7,374 bases of DNA from Bacteroidota bacterium. GTDB lineage: Bacteria; Bacteroidota; Bacteroidia; Chitinophagales; Chitinophagaceae. Positions 6,359 through 7,374 of this stretch are shown here, in pieces. Under the pieces are notes generated by a model. The model was not told where the DNA came from, made no database searches, and saw nothing but the letters and a program-made list of their open reading frames with translations. The position numbers were made by a program, and so were the translations under genes. The stretch is from assembly GCA_021780705.1 (NCBI GenBank), contig JAJXYG010000339.1:1-7374 (forward strand), given 5' to 3'. The number at the start of each line of letters is the position of its first letter. The stretch's first letter is position 1.

Positions 6359-7374
6359 TTTTGAAAGGGAGGTTCAAAAAAGACTGAAAGAGTGGGAATT
6401 ACCCCTCCCGGACACCCTATGGCCTAAAATTGAGGCTAAGGTGGGAAAGAAAAATTCCAGAAGGTGGCTGCTATTTTTATGGCTGGGGGCAGGTCTCCTG
6501 TTGGGAGGAGCGGCGCTATTGATCTTGCGCAACCCAGGTGTGCCTACTCACCCCTCCTTGGTACAAAAACAAAAATCGACTGAAAAATATATTCAAGCCG
6601 AGCCCGGGATCTTACCCAATCAAATACCTCCAAAAGGAACCAAGTTGGCAGGTACCCAATCCCAACCCACTCCAAGGAGCCCTCGACCAAGGCTGGCCAC
6701 CTCCCTTCAGGTTGATCCGATATCGAATTCCGGTTCCGGGCTTCGTACGGGGGTAAAATCAACTAACCCTCAGATTGCATTTAATGAAAATAACCGAGAG
6801 AATAACCGGGTCACTTCAAGGCAGGAGCCTGCTTTATCAACCCTGAATTCCAATCCAACCAGGGAGGAACCCACCTCGATTGATACTTCGGCCCACACCC
6901 GGGCAAAAAGAACTGGAATGCAAGAATCGGCAGTCTCAGATGAATTAGCCAAAACCAGGCCTTCAAACTTGACACCACCCGCCGCCGGGGATACTACCGT
7001 AATTGCCCGGACCGCGACCCCAACCCAAACCAAAGGAAAGCAACGCCGATGGGGGATCGTCATCTACTTCAATCCCGGGATCTCTGCTGCGGGTAGTCAA
7101 TTGCCCGCCTCCTTTTTCACCCCATATTCTTATGCACAGAACAGCTCCGGACCCGGGACAGGTCCCGGGATCACCTATACCAATGAATCTTTGTTGCTGC
7201 ATCCAGGATGGGGTTTTTCTGCCGGCTTACTGGCTGAAAAACCACTGTCCCCACACCTGCGGGTGAATGCAGGAGTAGGGTATCGCCTGGTAACTTTTTC
7301 CGGAAAGACCGGACCCAAAAATGATACTACCGGATACTTCAATGCCAATCCGCAATCCCAATTCTACCTGGATC
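6345..7374 (+). CDS. probable dual membrane-spanning anti-sigma factor, 3' end outside the window
   Basis: The frame is open from the ATG at 6345 to the right edge (343 codons, no stop). Domains in order: a short charged cytoplasmic segment (1-40) with WELPLPDTLWPKIEAKV, the P-x-P-x-x-x-W-x-x-I core seen in N-terminal anti-sigma segments of Bacteroidota barrel proteins; one transmembrane helix (41-61) preceded by KKNSRR, so the N-terminus should be cytoplasmic; a Pro/Thr/Ser/Asn-rich low-complexity region (62-233), probably a disordered periplasmic linker; then amphipathic beta strands (RRWGIVIYFNPGISAAG, 234-250; GWGFSAGLLAEKP and LRVNAGVGYRLVTFSG, 288-320) like the start of an outer-membrane beta-barrel. 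It overlaps the sigma gene by 14 bases in another frame. This matches the dual membrane-spanning anti-sigma (Dma) plan known from Bacteroides. The barrel is incomplete here, so that part is inference; a plain periplasmic beta domain remains possible. Confidence 0.82.
   Translation, partial: MEENNFEREVQKRLKEWELPLPDTLWPKIEAKVGKKNSRRWLLFLWLGAGLLLGGAALLILRNPGVPTHPSLVQKQKSTEKYIQAEPGILPNQIPPKGTKLAGTQSQPTPRSPRPRLATSLQVDPISNSGSGLRTGVKSTNPQIAFNENNRENNRVTSRQEPALSTLNSNPTREEPTSIDTSAHTRAKRTGMQESAVSDELAKTRPSNLTPPAAGDTTVIARTATPTQTKGKQRRWGIVIYFNPGISAAGSQLPASFFTPYSYAQNSSGPGTGPGITYTNESLLLHPGWGFSAGLLAEKPLSPHLRVNAGVGYRLVTFSGKTGPKNDTTGYFNANPQSQFYLD

Noticed and set aside
6538..7266. Several short open frames (72-97 codons) on both strands at the right end
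   Set aside because: They overlap the single long frame that starts at 6345 and runs out of the window, whose translation has a coherent domain order.

Overview
The window looks like a chromosomal segment from a member of the Bacteroidota (Flavobacteriia or Cytophagia are likely; the genus cannot be told). The reasons are start codons preceded by A/T-rich stretches rather than Shine-Dalgarno sequences, several TAnnTTTG-type -7 promoter boxes, and an ECF sigma factor followed by an inner-membrane protein with an outer-membrane-barrel-like tail, an arrangement known mainly from this phylum. The genes are of moderate GC content. The left 390 bases are clearly more A/T-rich and hold no intact gene.

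Layout. 1-394: gene-poor left end with a REP-like hairpin (88-121) and, abutting it, a 62-codon remnant of an ATP-binding AlbA/RecG-like regulator gene on the minus strand. 395-2282 (minus): a deoxynucleoside kinase followed after about 10 bases by an MFS exporter-like permease. 2283-2719: a 437-base divergent intergenic region with no recognised gene but with a long start-less open frame. 2720-4370 (plus): an ABC-2 type permease and a membrane-anchored SRPBCC protein, 13 bases apart. 4379-5671 (minus): bioA, convergent with the SRPBCC gene across a (CTAG)n tract that closes all six frames. 5753 to the right edge (plus): an ECF sigma factor whose 3' end overlaps the start of a large gene that runs out of the window.

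The most interesting part is the right end. The gene overlapping the sigma factor is incomplete here (343 codons seen). Translated by hand it shows a short cytoplasmic domain with a P-x-P-x-x-x-W-x-x-I core, one membrane helix, about 170 residues of Pro/Thr/Asn/Ser-rich, probably disordered linker, and then aromatic/glycine-alternating beta strands like the start of an outer-membrane barrel. This matches the 'dual membrane-spanning anti-sigma factor' plan known from Bacteroides: one polypeptide could hold the sigma factor at the inner membrane while sensing the outer membrane directly.

The other units are ordinary housekeeping: nucleoside salvage (dNK), biotin synthesis (bioA) and transport. 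The ABC permease has no ATPase beside it, and no other biotin gene is visible.
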